Part shown: positions 25,661-34,262 of the stretch, in pieces
Numbering within the stretch: position 1 is the stretch's first letter
Layout of the letters: every line of letters starts with the position of its first letter
NCBI RefSeq assembly: GCF_000348785.1
Contig: NC_020520.1
Location: forward strand, 1,860,001 to 1,924,000
Source: Ilumatobacter coccineus YM16-304
Lineage (GTDB): Bacteria > Actinomycetota > Acidimicrobiia > Acidimicrobiales > Ilumatobacteraceae
Length of the DNA stretch: 64,000 bases
Direction: 5' to 3'
Translations under genes and position numbers: made by a program
The notes under the pieces: model-generated
What the model saw: the letters and a program-made list of their open reading frames with translations, nothing else
Told to the model about the DNA's origin: nothing
Database searches by the model: none

Positions 25661-26410
25661 TCAGATCACACCGTGCGCTCGTTGCACACGGCGGATCTTC
25701 GCCGGGTAGTGCGCCCGGCCGTACTCGGGACGCTGCTCGACGACGATGTCGAGCAGCTCGTCGTGTTGCGCGGTCTCCTTCCACGGCAGCGCGATGTAGA
25801 TCGGCAGGTCGAAACGTCGGAGTTCGCCGAGGTTCGAGTACACCTGCTTCTGGTAGAGGTAGCGCTGCTCCCACTCCCAGTTCGACGGAGCGAAGCCGGT
25901 GCCGGGGTCGAGGATGCAGCGGCTGCGCAGCCCGAACCGGTCGGCATCTCTGAGCCGCTCGGTGAAGAAGTCGACCATCACCTGCACCGGGTCGGAGGTG
26001 ACGAAGTCCATCTCGCGCGGGTTCGGACCCGAGAGGAACGGCACGACGATCGGCACGTCGTACTCGGCCGCCACCTTCCACATCTCGTCCGACTGCATCC
26101 CGTCGGCGGCGTTGATGACCGTCGCTCCGGCGTCGAGCGAGCGTTGCACCACCTCGGGCCGCCACGAGTCGATCGACACGTCGACGCCGAGCGTGGCGAG
26201 CGCCGGAATGATGTGCTCGACACGAGCCCACTCGTCGTGCCAGGTCACGACCGATGCGTTGTCGGTGGAACCCTGGCCGCCGAGATCGATGGCGTCGGCG
26301 CCGTCGGCGAGCAGCGAGCGGGCCCTGGCCATCGCCTCCTCCGGAGTGGTGGCGATCGAGTCGCCGGCGAGTGAATCGGGGCTGGCGTTCACGACGCCGT
26401 AGATGATCAC
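25661..26410 (-). CDS. Dihydropteroate synthase-like pterin-binding protein, divergent
   Basis: A 249-residue TIM-barrel protein resembling dihydropteroate synthase: IYGVVNASPDSLAGDS, AIDLGGQGST, VDVSIDSWRPEVVQRSL, INAADG and CILDPGTGFAP. Key parts of true DHPS are changed. The STRPG loop reads STDNA, the SRK lysine loop reads ALPWKE, and the usual C-terminal RVHD arginine-histidine pair is absent. It may be a DHPS relative without folate activity, as reported for mycobacterial FolP2, which also neighbours gpgS. It is convergent with gpgP, 1 bp apart, and starts with GTG at 26410. Confidence 0.75.
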   Translation of the reverse strand: MIIYGVVNASPDSLAGDSIATTPEEAMARARSLLADGADAIDLGGQGSTDNASVVTWHDEWARVEHIIPALATLGVDVSIDSWRPEVVQRSLDAGATVINAADGMQSDEMWKVAAEYDVPIVVPFLSGPNPREMDFVTSDPVQVMVDFFTERLRDADRFGLRSRCILDPGTGFAPSNWEWEQRYLYQKQVYSNLGELRRFDLPIYIALPWKETAQHDELLDIVVEQRPEYGRAHYPAKIRRVQRAHGVI

Positions 26411-26535
26411 GAGGCGAAGCTACTGCCGTCGCCGGCCGGGTGCTGCACTCTGATCACAGGCCGCCACGTGCATCGGGCACGGGCAGAGCCACGACGGTTG
26501 CTGCGATCCGGACGATGGTTTGCCATGCTGTGGAG

Positions 26536-27681
26536 ATGACGATCTACGACGACGAACACGAACTCTTCCGCGACAGTTTCCGCGGGTTCGTCCAGACCCA
26601 CATGAGCCCGCACGTCGAGCGGTGGGAGCGAGACGGGATCATGGATCGCGACGTGTATCTCGAGGCCGGCAAGCTCGGGTTCCTCGGCATGGCCATCCCC
26701 GAACGGTTCGGTGGCGGCGGCATCAAGGACTTCCGGTTCAACGCGGTGCTCAACGAGGAGATCGCTCGGGCGGGCATCGGTGGCGGTGGCCTCGGCATGA
26801 TGCTGCACAACGACATCACCACCCCGTACTTCATCGAGTACTGCACCGACGAGCAAGCTCAGCGCTGGCTGCCCGGCATCGCCTCGGGCGAACTGATCAC
26901 GGCGATCGCCATGACCGAGCCGGGCACGGGCTCCGACCTCCAGTCGATCGCCACCACGGCCGTGCGCGACGGCGACGAGTACGTCATCAACGGCGCCAAG
27001 ACGTTCATCACCAACGGCATCAACTCCGACCTCGTCATCGTCGCCTGCAAGACCGGCGACCCCAAGGACGGTGCCAACGCCATGTCGCTGATCGTCGTCG
27101 AGCGCGGCATGGCCGGTTTCGAGCGCGGACGCAACCTCGACAAGATCGGTCAGCACTCGGCCGACACCGCCGAGATGTTCTTCTCCGACGTTCGGGTGCC
27201 CGTCACCAACGTGCTCGGCGAGGAGGGCAAGGGCTTCCAGTACCTCAGCTTCAACCTCGCGCAGGAACGTCTCTCGATCGGCCTCTACGGCTTGGCCGCC
27301 GCCACCGCCGTGCTCGACTGGACCGTCGAGTACGTCAAGGAGCGCACGGCGTTCGGCAAGCCGCTCAGCTCGTTCCAGAACACCAAGTTCGTGCTCGCCG
27401 AAGTCGCCACCGAGATCGAGGTGACGAAGCCGTTCATCGACCAGTGCGTGATGAAGCTCAACGCCGGCGAACTGTCGCCGGGCGTCGCCGCACAGTCGAA
27501 GCTGTGGGGGAGTGAGATGCAGAACCGCTGCATCGACAAGTGCCTGCAGCTCTTCGGCGGCTACGGCTACACGACCGAGTACCCGGTGGGCCGAGCCTTC
27601 GCCGATGCGCGCGTCTGCACGATCTACGGCGGTACGAGCGAGATCATGAAGACGATCATCTCGAAGGACGTGCTTGCGTGA
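26536..27681 (+). CDS. Acyl-CoA dehydrogenase
   Basis: A 381-residue acyl-CoA dehydrogenase of standard length. It carries AIAMTEPGTGSDLQSIATTA, YVINGAKTFITNGINSDL, GFQYLSFNLAQERLSIGLYG, the LQLFGGYGYTTEYPVGRAFADARV segment and the C-terminal IYGGTSEIMKTIISKD. It should oxidise an acyl-CoA to the 2-enoyl-CoA and pass electrons to ETF. A GTGA overlap couples it to an alpha/beta hydrolase. Start ATG 26536 gives the usual N-terminus (MTIYDDEHELFRDSFRGF); an ATG 21 bp upstream is possible. Confidence 0.93.
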   Translation: MTIYDDEHELFRDSFRGFVQTHMSPHVERWERDGIMDRDVYLEAGKLGFLGMAIPERFGGGGIKDFRFNAVLNEEIARAGIGGGGLGMMLHNDITTPYFIEYCTDEQAQRWLPGIASGELITAIAMTEPGTGSDLQSIATTAVRDGDEYVINGAKTFITNGINSDLVIVACKTGDPKDGANAMSLIVVERGMAGFERGRNLDKIGQHSADTAEMFFSDVRVPVTNVLGEEGKGFQYLSFNLAQERLSIGLYGLAAATAVLDWTVEYVKERTAFGKPLSSFQNTKFVLAEVATEIEVTKPFIDQCVMKLNAGELSPGVAAQSKLWGSEMQNRCIDKCLQLFGGYGYTTEYPVGRAFADARVCTIYGGTSEIMKTIISKDVLA

Positions 27682-28541
27682 CGACGGTGCGGCTGGCAGC
27701 AGCCGATGGCGTCGAACTCGCTGCCGACATCCTCGGTGACCCGTCGAACCCGGCGGTGTTGCTCTTCCACGGCGGCGGTCAGACTCGCCATTCGTGGGGG
27801 AGCGCGATGCGCGATCTCGTCGACCGCGGCTTCCACGTCGCCTCGATCGATCTCCGTGGGCACGGCGACAGCGACTGGTCGCCCGGTGGCGACTACGGCG
27901 CGGCGGTCTTCCCCGATGACGTCGCGGCGGTGGCCCAGCAGTTCGACCGACCCGTGCTCGTCGGTGCCTCACTCGGTGGCACGTCGTCGCTCATGGCGGT
28001 GCATCGCAGCAAGCCGCTCGACATCGCCAGAGCCCTCGTTCTGGTCGACGTCGCACCGAACATCGAACCGAGCGGTGTCGACCGGATCCGCGAGTTCATG
28101 CACGAGCACATGCACACCGGCTTCGCCTCACTCGACGAGGTGGCCGACGCGGTCGCGGCGTACAACCCGCACCGACCACGACCGACGAACCTCGACGGGC
28201 TGAAGAAGAACGTGCGACTCCGCGACGACGGTCGGTGGTACTGGCACTGGGACCCGGCGTTCATGTGGGGCAAGCACGAACAGACCGACGAGACCCGCAT
28301 CATCGAGTTCGACGAGCGCGCCAAGTCGCTCGAGGACGCGGCTCGTGGGCTCACCATCCCGACGCTCCTCGTGCGCGGGCGCCAGAGCGACCTGCTGTCG
28401 GAGGAGGGCGCCAGACGCTTCCTCGAGTTCGTGCCACACGCCGAGTTCGCCGACGTCGCCGGCGCCGGCCACATGGTCGCCGGTGACGCGAACGATGCGT
28501 TCAACGACGCCGTCGTCGGCTTCCTGCAACGTCTGCCCTGA
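27678..28541 (+). CDS. Alpha/beta hydrolase
   Basis: A 287-residue alpha/beta-hydrolase. Visible are the oxyanion-hole region LLFHGGGQTRHSW, ASIDLRGHGDSDW, the nucleophile elbow LVGASLGGTSS, the acid near LLVRGRQSDLLSEEG and the histidine in GAGHMVAGD. It likely hydrolyses an ester, thioester or C-C bond. The GTG start overlaps the upstream acyl-CoA dehydrogenase stop, suggesting both act on the same substrate chain. A short spacing (6 bp) separates it from the uracil-DNA-glycosylase-like gene. Confidence 0.9.
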   Translation: MTTVRLAAADGVELAADILGDPSNPAVLLFHGGGQTRHSWGSAMRDLVDRGFHVASIDLRGHGDSDWSPGGDYGAAVFPDDVAAVAQQFDRPVLVGASLGGTSSLMAVHRSKPLDIARALVLVDVAPNIEPSGVDRIREFMHEHMHTGFASLDEVADAVAAYNPHRPRPTNLDGLKKNVRLRDDGRWYWHWDPAFMWGKHEQTDETRIIEFDERAKSLEDAARGLTIPTLLVRGRQSDLLSEEGARRFLEFVPHAEFADVAGAGHMVAGDANDAFNDAVVGFLQRLP

Positions 28542-28547
28542 CCCGAC

Positions 28548-29147
28548 ATGCCCGCACGAACGCTCGACCACCTGCTCGGCGAGATCCGTTCGTGCACCGT
28601 GTGCGCCCCGCACCTCGAACACGGCGTCCGCCCGGTCGTGCAGGCGAGCAGCCGTGCCCGCATCGTCATCATCGGTCAGGCGCCCGGTCGGCGGGTCCAC
28701 GAGTCGGGCGTGCCGTGGGACGACCCGAGCGGCCGCACACTGCGCCGGTGGCTCGGCCTCACCGACGAGCAGTTCTACGACCCCGACATCGTGGCGATCG
28801 TGCCGATGGGCTTCTGCTATCCCGGATCCGCTGCATCGGGTGACAAACCGCCGCGGCCGGAGTGTGCGCCGCTGTGGCACGAGCGACTGCTCGACGAACT
28901 GCCCACCGACCGACTCCACGTCATCATCGGCACCTACGCCCAGAAACGCTACGTGCCCGACCGCAGGAAAAACCTGACCGACACGGTCGCCAACTGGTCG
29001 GCGTATCTGCCCGGCACGATCGTGTTGCCGCACCCGTCGCCGCGCAACCAGCACTGGCTCACGAAGAACCCCTGGTTCGAAGCCAACGCGCTGCCCGCGG
29101 TCCGCCGACGTATCGCCGAGTGTGTTGCAGACGACGCCAGTCGGTAG
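28548..29147 (+). CDS. Uracil-DNA glycosylase superfamily protein with Fe-S cysteines
   Basis: A UDG-fold protein of 199 residues. Motif A is IIGQAPGRRVHESG and motif B is VLPHPSPRNQHW. Four cysteines at 16, 19, 90 and 106 (CTVC; GFC; PEC) match the spacing used by family-4-type enzymes to hold a [4Fe-4S] cluster. It should remove uracil or another damaged base from DNA, but several UDG-fold groups of this kind are uncharacterised, so the base specificity is open. Its proximity to fatty-acid genes seems incidental. Confidence 0.8.
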   Translation: MPARTLDHLLGEIRSCTVCAPHLEHGVRPVVQASSRARIVIIGQAPGRRVHESGVPWDDPSGRTLRRWLGLTDEQFYDPDIVAIVPMGFCYPGSAASGDKPPRPECAPLWHERLLDELPTDRLHVIIGTYAQKRYVPDRRKNLTDTVANWSAYLPGTIVLPHPSPRNQHWLTKNPWFEANALPAVRRRIAECVADDASR

Positions 29148-29167
29148 CGCCGGCTGAACTCGACCTG

Positions 29168-29204
29168 GCGTGGGTGCGGGCGCACGCTGCGCCCGCACCC
29201 ACGC
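29168..29204. terminator. Strong 17-bp hairpin between convergent genes
   Basis: A perfect 17-bp stem (29168-29184 paired with 29188-29204) with a CGC loop lies between the UDG-like gene ending at 29147 and the leftward solute-binding protein gene ending at 29217. It is the strongest simple hairpin I found in the window and very likely terminates transcription from both sides. Confidence 0.8.
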
Positions 29205-29216
29205 GAACCAGATCGG

Positions 29217-31064
29217 TCAGCTCTCGACCCAGGCTTCGTCGAGTTCGACGCGGCCGGCGATCGACTGCTGGTTGGGGTTGCCCGACTCAAGGGTGAGGTG
29301 TTGGAGCCCGTGGACACCCTGGCGGTACGGGTTCGCCCATTCCGTGGTGTTCAGCCACATGTTGTACACGTTCTCTGCGAACAGCACGTTGATGTCCTGA
29401 CCGATCGCGTCGAGTTCGTCAGCGTCGGCCGTGGCCCAGGACTGCTCGAGCAGATCGTCCAGCTCCGGGTCGACGATGCGGCCGAAGTTGAGCGCCAGGC
29501 CCGTCGAGAACTGGCTGTGCCACCACACGTACTCCATGCCGGGGTGTCCCTGGCCGTGGTTCCGCCAGGCGAACACCTCGAAGTCACCGGTGATCGCCTT
29601 GGTGATCAGTTCGGCCTGCTCGAACTGGTCGATCGCCACGTTGAGCCCACAGTTGCGGTTCCACATGTCGGCGAACAACTCCGCGGTGATCAGGTTGGCC
29701 GGCACGTTGGTCGTGCCGTAGTTGATCACGTCGGGACGGCCGATCTCGTCGAACAAGGCGTTGCCGGCGTCGACATCGAACTGCGGGAAGCCCGGATCTT
29801 CGAGGTAGCCCGGCGACCCTTCGGCGAAGGGGCCGTTGGCCAGGTCGTTCCCCGGTTCACGGAACGTCAGGTACTCGTTGCGATCGGTGCACAGCGCGAG
29901 CGCCCGGCGGACCTGCGGGTCGTCGAACGGCGGCTTCGAGTTGTTGAACATCAGGTAGCTGACCTCGCGAGCCGGGTCTTCGTCGACCACGCCATTGCCC
30001 GCTTCGACCCACTCGTTGTTCCAGAACTCCTGGTTCTCACCGAAGCTGTCCATGTTGACGTCGGCGTCGCCCGCTTCCATCGTGGCGCGACGCGTCGAGA
30101 CGTCGGGCACCGGACGGAAGTTCACGCCGTCGAGATACGGCAGCGGTTCACCGTCGGCACCGTCGCGCCAGTAGTCGGGGTTGGCGACGACTTCGGTGAC
30201 CTCACCGCGGATCTGGTTGGTCATGATGAACGGTCCGGTCGCCACCATGAGCGCCCCGGCGCGGTCGGGGTCGTCCCAGAAGCTCGGTGCGACCAACCAA
30301 CCACCGCGGTTGGCGAGGAAGATGCCGTACGTGGAGTACGGGTTCGCGAAGCTGACCGTGACCGACCCGTCGTCGTTCAGCACGATGCTGTCGGCTGCGT
30401 CGCCCGGGTTGTCCGGGTTGTTGGGCGCACCGTTGGCGAGGTCGAAGTACGTCTGACCGGCGAGCACGCCGCTGGCCATCTCGATGAGCGTGCGCTGCAC
30501 CGCGGCACCGTCGGCCGGTGTGCCGTCGTGGAACGTGACGCCGTCGCGCATCACGAGTGTGAACTCGGTGAAGTCGTCGTTCGCCTCGAACGACTCGAGC
30601 AGGAACGGCTCGACCTCGCCGTCCTCGTTCACGGTCGTCATCGTGTCGGCCACCGCGTTCATCACCGTGATGCACGAGACCGCGCAGTTGGCTCCCGGGA
30701 TGTCCCAGGTGTCGCTCTCCGCTTCGAGCAGGTAGGTCAACGTGCCGCCGCGCTCGATGTCGGCCGCGTCGGCACCGTCATCTTCAGGCGTCGCGCCGTC
30801 CGTGGTCTCGTCATCGGTCGCGTCTCCGGCGTCGGACTCATCCGTCGCTGCGTCGTCGTCGGCGTCGTCCGTCGCTGCGTCGTCGGTGGCGTCCGTGTCG
30901 GTCGATTCGGTGTCGGCGTCGGTCGTGTCGGCCCCGGTCGTCTCCGTCTCCGGACCGGCGTCCTCCGGTCCGCTGTCAGAAGCGTCGTCGCTGCCGCCGC
31001 AGGATGCGGCGATCATCGTCCCCGCAACGAGCAGCGTGGCGACACGGCGTGCTGAATACTTCAT
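29217..31064 (-). CDS. ABC-transporter family-5 extracellular solute-binding lipoprotein
   Basis: A 615-residue lipoprotein. The signal peptide ends in a lipobox-like IAASC with Cys22 as the lipidation site. Residues 25-103 are an extended Asp/Thr/Ala-rich linker. From about residue 104 the SBP_bac_5 fold starts (GGTLTYLLEAESDTWDI; DDFTEFTLVMRDGVTFHDGTPADGA; RRALALCTDRNEYL). Such proteins capture peptides or other small solutes for an ABC importer, but no permease or ATPase genes are nearby. The gene diverges from the promoter/operator at 31162-31188. A GAGGGGG ribosome site precedes the ATG at 31064. Confidence 0.9.
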   Translation of the reverse strand: MKYSARRVATLLVAGTMIAASCGGSDDASDSGPEDAGPETETTGADTTDADTESTDTDATDDAATDDADDDAATDESDAGDATDDETTDGATPEDDGADAADIERGGTLTYLLEAESDTWDIPGANCAVSCITVMNAVADTMTTVNEDGEVEPFLLESFEANDDFTEFTLVMRDGVTFHDGTPADGAAVQRTLIEMASGVLAGQTYFDLANGAPNNPDNPGDAADSIVLNDDGSVTVSFANPYSTYGIFLANRGGWLVAPSFWDDPDRAGALMVATGPFIMTNQIRGEVTEVVANPDYWRDGADGEPLPYLDGVNFRPVPDVSTRRATMEAGDADVNMDSFGENQEFWNNEWVEAGNGVVDEDPAREVSYLMFNNSKPPFDDPQVRRALALCTDRNEYLTFREPGNDLANGPFAEGSPGYLEDPGFPQFDVDAGNALFDEIGRPDVINYGTTNVPANLITAELFADMWNRNCGLNVAIDQFEQAELITKAITGDFEVFAWRNHGQGHPGMEYVWWHSQFSTGLALNFGRIVDPELDDLLEQSWATADADELDAIGQDINVLFAENVYNMWLNTTEWANPYRQGVHGLQHLTLESGNPNQQSIAGRVELDEAWVES

Positions 31065-31161
31065 GGTTCCCCCTCGGTGCGCCCAGACGAGCGCGGTCGT
31101 TGTTCCCCTGTCTGACTGCCGCCGACGATCGAGTCGTCGTGGCCCGTCGAGCACGTTCGGC

Positions 31162-31188
31162 TTGACGTCGGTCACATTGTCATACAAT
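31162..31188 (+). promoter_or_regulatory. Promoter with overlapping GntR/FadR-type operator
   Basis: A -35 box TTGACG (31162-31167) and a -10-like TACAAT (31183-31188) are 15 bp apart. A 13-bp palindrome ATTGT-CAT-ACAAT (31176-31188) covers the -10. The palindrome fits the FadR-subfamily operator pattern TnGTnnnACnA. The same palindrome, at the same spacing from a -35 box, lies at 42890-42916 beside the operon that encodes a GntR protein. Bound regulator would block the operon starting at 31251. Confidence 0.7.
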
Positions 31189-31250
31189 ACTGCTGGAAAC
31201 GCAAGACGAATTGTCGACGCCGTCCGAGGGGTCGACGCAGGGGGACAACG

Positions 31251-32006
31251 ATGAGTGCAGACGATCTGACCCAGCCGAGTGGGGAGCGTTGGGCGAAGGA
31301 GTACGAGGCGTCGCGGCGACGCACCATGGCACTCCTCGACGGCATCTCTGCCGACGACGAGCAGAAGATGGTGCCCACCTGCCCGGCGTGGCGAGTCCGC
31401 GACCTGTTGAGTCATCTGAACGGCGCAGCCGAAGAGGTGTCGGCAGGACGCGGCCCAGCCGGCGATCCGCAGGTGTGGGTCGATCAGGTCGTCGCCGACC
31501 GAGCCGACACCAGCGTCGCCGAGCAACTCGAGCGGTGGTCGCAGAGCGGTCCCGCGTTCGAAGCGCTGCTGCGCAAGGTTCCTCAGGCCGGAGTGCTCGT
31601 CATCGACCTGCTCAGTCACGAGCACGACATCGCCGGTGCACTCGGCACGCACTCCGACCGGTCGTCGTCGGGTGTCGAACTGGTGATGTCGGCAAAGACG
31701 AGCTTCGTCGAGAAGGATCTCGAGGCGAACGGTCTGCAGGCGATCCGTGTCGTCGCCGGTGACCACACCTTCGAGTACGGCTCCGGCGACGTCGAGCTCG
31801 AAGTGCGCGGCAGCCTCTGGGAGATGTTCCGGCTCACCGGAGGGCGGCGGTCGATGAACCAACTCCGCGCCACCGACCACGACGGCGACATCGAACGATA
31901 CGCACCCGGATTGGTGCACAACCCGCTCGCCGAGACCGACATCCACGAAGAGTCGCCAGCGACAGAACTCAGCGAAGACACATCCACGAGACGAGGACCA
32001 TCATGA
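31251..32006 (+). CDS. Maleylpyruvate isomerase-family (DinB-like) metal-binding protein
   Basis: A 251-residue protein of the mycothiol-dependent maleylpyruvate isomerase / DinB-like family. It shows the VPTCPAWRVRDLLSHLNGAAEE segment and the second histidine motif LLSHEHDIAGALG. The two histidine motifs and the intervening glutamate form the metal site in the family. Members catalyse mycothiol-dependent isomerisation or conjugation. As first gene of a GntR-type operon and overlapping a flavin monooxygenase gene, it could isomerise a ring-cleavage product or detoxify an electrophile. A strong AGGGGGA ribosome site precedes the ATG. Confidence 0.8.
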   Translation: MSADDLTQPSGERWAKEYEASRRRTMALLDGISADDEQKMVPTCPAWRVRDLLSHLNGAAEEVSAGRGPAGDPQVWVDQVVADRADTSVAEQLERWSQSGPAFEALLRKVPQAGVLVIDLLSHEHDIAGALGTHSDRSSSGVELVMSAKTSFVEKDLEANGLQAIRVVAGDHTFEYGSGDVELEVRGSLWEMFRLTGGRRSMNQLRATDHDGDIERYAPGLVHNPLAETDIHEESPATELSEDTSTRRGPS

Positions 32007-33154
32007 TGACCCACGACGATTGCATCCGTGCGGCGCGGAATCTCGCGCCGCTCCTGAGTGAGAAAGCGCGAGACGGCGAAATCGCCCGCCGACCGCTCGA
32101 CGACGTGATCGAGGCGGCGCGCGACAGCGGGCTCTTCTCGATGATGGTGCCGAAGCGCTACGGCGGACACGAACTCGACGTCGACACGTTCTTCGAGGTG
32201 GTGCTGATCCTCTCCGAGGCCGATGCGGCCATGGGCTGGCTCATCGGCTTCTACATCGAGCATGCGTTCTGGCTCGCCGAGTACCCGGAAGCGGTGCAGG
32301 ACGAGGCGTACGGCGATGCCGATCACGTACTCGCACCCGCGGCGCTCAACATCGCCGGTGGCACCGCGACGCCGACCGACGGCGGCTACCTGGTGAACGG
32401 TCGCTGGTCGTGGGGGACCGGCATCGTGCATGCGACCTGGGTGATCGCCGGATGCATCGCGATGGACGCCGACGGCGGTGCGACGCCGATGATGTTCCTC
32501 CTCCCGCGCGACGAGGTCGACACCATCGACACCTGGCACATCTCCGGCATGTGCAGCACCGGGTCGCTCGACTTCACGATCGACGACGTGTTCGTTCCCG
32601 AGGATCGCGCCGTGCCGTTCCTGGGTCTCCTCGACGGGAGTTGGGGAATCGCCGCACGAAACGACGCTCCGCTGTACTCGACGCCGTTGGTGCCGATCCT
32701 GGCCCTGGCCGCCGGGCTTCCGTGCCTCGGGGCGGCTCGCGGCGCTCGGGCAGCGTTCGGCGAACAGGTCAAGGAGAAGATCGGCGCCACGGGCATGGTC
32801 AAGGGCGAAGGCAACTTCGGGTTGATCGCCGAGGCGTCGTTGTCGATCGACGCTGCCGAACTCCTCATGCGCGATTCGCTCGCGAAGCTGCTCGCACACC
32901 GCCACGATGCGGGCGTCGACGAGCGCTCGGCCTGGGTCAGCCAGATCGCACACGCGGTGTTCATGTGCCGCACGGCGACCAACACGATCGCCTCGCTCGT
33001 CGGTGCCAGCGGAGCGATGCTCGACAACCCGATTCAGCGTTTCGCCCGAGACATCAACACGGCGTCGAATCACGTGGTGTTCGAGCGCGAGTCGCGCTAC
33101 GGCGATCATGCCCGGCAACTCTTCGGCCAGCCGATCACGAACCAGCTCGTCTGA
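32003..33154 (+). CDS. Group-D flavin-dependent monooxygenase (acyl-CoA dehydrogenase fold)
   Basis: A 383-residue protein with the acyl-CoA dehydrogenase fold but of the HsaA/DszC-like monooxygenase type. It has the start ARNLAPLLSEKARDGEIARR, then GLFSMMVPKRYGGHELDVDTFFEVVLILSEADAAMGW, a WSWGTGI strand and C-terminal histidine and arginine residues (NTASNHVVFERESRYG). It lacks the catalytic glutamate region of dehydrogenases. Such enzymes use reduced flavin and oxygen to hydroxylate aromatic rings or oxidise sulfur heterocycles. The next gene, overlapping by 1 nt, encodes a flavodoxin-fold reductase that could supply reduced flavin. Confidence 0.85.
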   Translation: MMTHDDCIRAARNLAPLLSEKARDGEIARRPLDDVIEAARDSGLFSMMVPKRYGGHELDVDTFFEVVLILSEADAAMGWLIGFYIEHAFWLAEYPEAVQDEAYGDADHVLAPAALNIAGGTATPTDGGYLVNGRWSWGTGIVHATWVIAGCIAMDADGGATPMMFLLPRDEVDTIDTWHISGMCSTGSLDFTIDDVFVPEDRAVPFLGLLDGSWGIAARNDAPLYSTPLVPILALAAGLPCLGAARGARAAFGEQVKEKIGATGMVKGEGNFGLIAEASLSIDAAELLMRDSLAKLLAHRHDAGVDERSAWVSQIAHAVFMCRTATNTIASLVGASGAMLDNPIQRFARDINTASNHVVFERESRYGDHARQLFGQPITNQLV

Positions 33155-33795
33155 TGACCTCGATACTCTGGGTGGAAGGCAGCCCGAAGGGTCAGCGTTC
33201 GCTGTCGTCGTCGTGTGCCCGCGCGTTCCTCGACACGCTCGACGACGTCGAGATCACGCATCTCGACGTCTGGTCGGACGAGATCGTGTCGTTCGGCCGC
33301 GAAGCGGCGCTGGCCAAGCTCGGCCCGCTCTTCGGTGAGCCGCACACCCCGGACCAGGCGGCGATCTGGGAGCGGGTGACCGCGCAGATCGAACAGGTGG
33401 CGTCGCATGATGCGCTGCTCATCAGCTCGCCGATGTGGAACTGGAGTATCCCGCACGCGTTGAAGGCCTGGATCGACGTCGTCGTCCAACCGCTTCAGTC
33501 GTTCACGCTCGACGCCGAGGGGCGCCACGTCGGCACCCTCGGCGTGGGCAAGCGGGCACAGCTGATCCTGACTCGCTCGTCGGCGTACGACGGACGCAGT
33601 CCCGAGATGGAAGACCACCAGGAGCCGTACCTGCGTTACCTGTTCGAGTTCCTCGGGTTCGATCTGGCCGAGTCGGTGATCGTCGAGCCCACCACGGCCT
33701 TCACCCCCGAAGAGCGAGAGGCGCTCGCCGCCGAGGCGGTCGAACGATCGCGCGCCGCCGCTCGCTCCTTCGCGACCGCAGCGTCGGCAGACTGA
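33154..33795 (+). CDS. Flavodoxin-fold NAD(P)H-dependent oxidoreductase
   Basis: A protein of 213 residues of the FMN-dependent NADH-azoreductase/quinone reductase type. The FMN phosphate loop is ILWVEGSPKGQRSLSS, and the flavin-contact motif is ISSPMWNWSIPHALKAWIDVV. It should reduce FMN or quinones with NAD(P)H. It starts in a TGATG junction with the flavin monooxygenase gene, so I infer that it provides reduced flavin to that enzyme. Regulation would follow the operator at 31176-31188. Confidence 0.88.
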   Translation: MTSILWVEGSPKGQRSLSSSCARAFLDTLDDVEITHLDVWSDEIVSFGREAALAKLGPLFGEPHTPDQAAIWERVTAQIEQVASHDALLISSPMWNWSIPHALKAWIDVVVQPLQSFTLDAEGRHVGTLGVGKRAQLILTRSSAYDGRSPEMEDHQEPYLRYLFEFLGFDLAESVIVEPTTAFTPEEREALAAEAVERSRAAARSFATAASAD

Positions 33796-33801
33796 GCGCG
33801 G

Positions 33802-34200
33802 ATGATCGTCCTCTGGATTCTGCAGGGCCTGATCGCTGCGCTGTACCTCATGGTGAGCTACATGAAGCTCACCCGCCACCCGCACATGGTGGAGTCGTTC
33901 GAACTGTTCGGCTATTCCTACCGCGTCGCCGTGTTCACCGCCGTCGTCGAGATCCCCGCCGCACTGCTTCTGATCGCCGGCATCTGGTGGCCATGGTGTG
34001 CGGTTGCCGGAGCGCTCCTGGTGCTGCCGACGATGATCGGTGCAGCGGTCACCAACCTGCGGTTCAAGGGGCCGCCCGAGGTGCTGTTCACCCTGGCGGT
34101 GATCGCCGTGTTGGTGGCGGTCGTCATCGTCCAGTGGGGCGATTTCACCGAAGCCATCGATGACGCCAACGCGCTCACGTCGCCGACCGTTTCTCTCTGA
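33802..34200 (+). CDS. DoxX-like small membrane protein
   Basis: A membrane protein of 132 residues with four hydrophobic segments. DoxX-type features are IAALYLMVSYMKLTRHPHMVESFELFGY at the N-terminus and EIPAALLLIAGIWWPWCAVAGALL in the middle. DoxX-like proteins are linked to quinone or redox chemistry at the membrane, but most are uncharacterised. It is the last gene of the plus-strand operon starting at 31251, 6 bp after the flavodoxin-fold reductase. Confidence 0.8.
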   Translation: MIVLWILQGLIAALYLMVSYMKLTRHPHMVESFELFGYSYRVAVFTAVVEIPAALLLIAGIWWPWCAVAGALLVLPTMIGAAVTNLRFKGPPEVLFTLAVIAVLVAVVIVQWGDFTEAIDDANALTSPTVSL

Positions 34201-34262
34201 GGCAGCTCGGAGCGGCGAACGGCACGAGCACGTCGAAAAACGCGGGTCGTCGTCGCAGCGCG

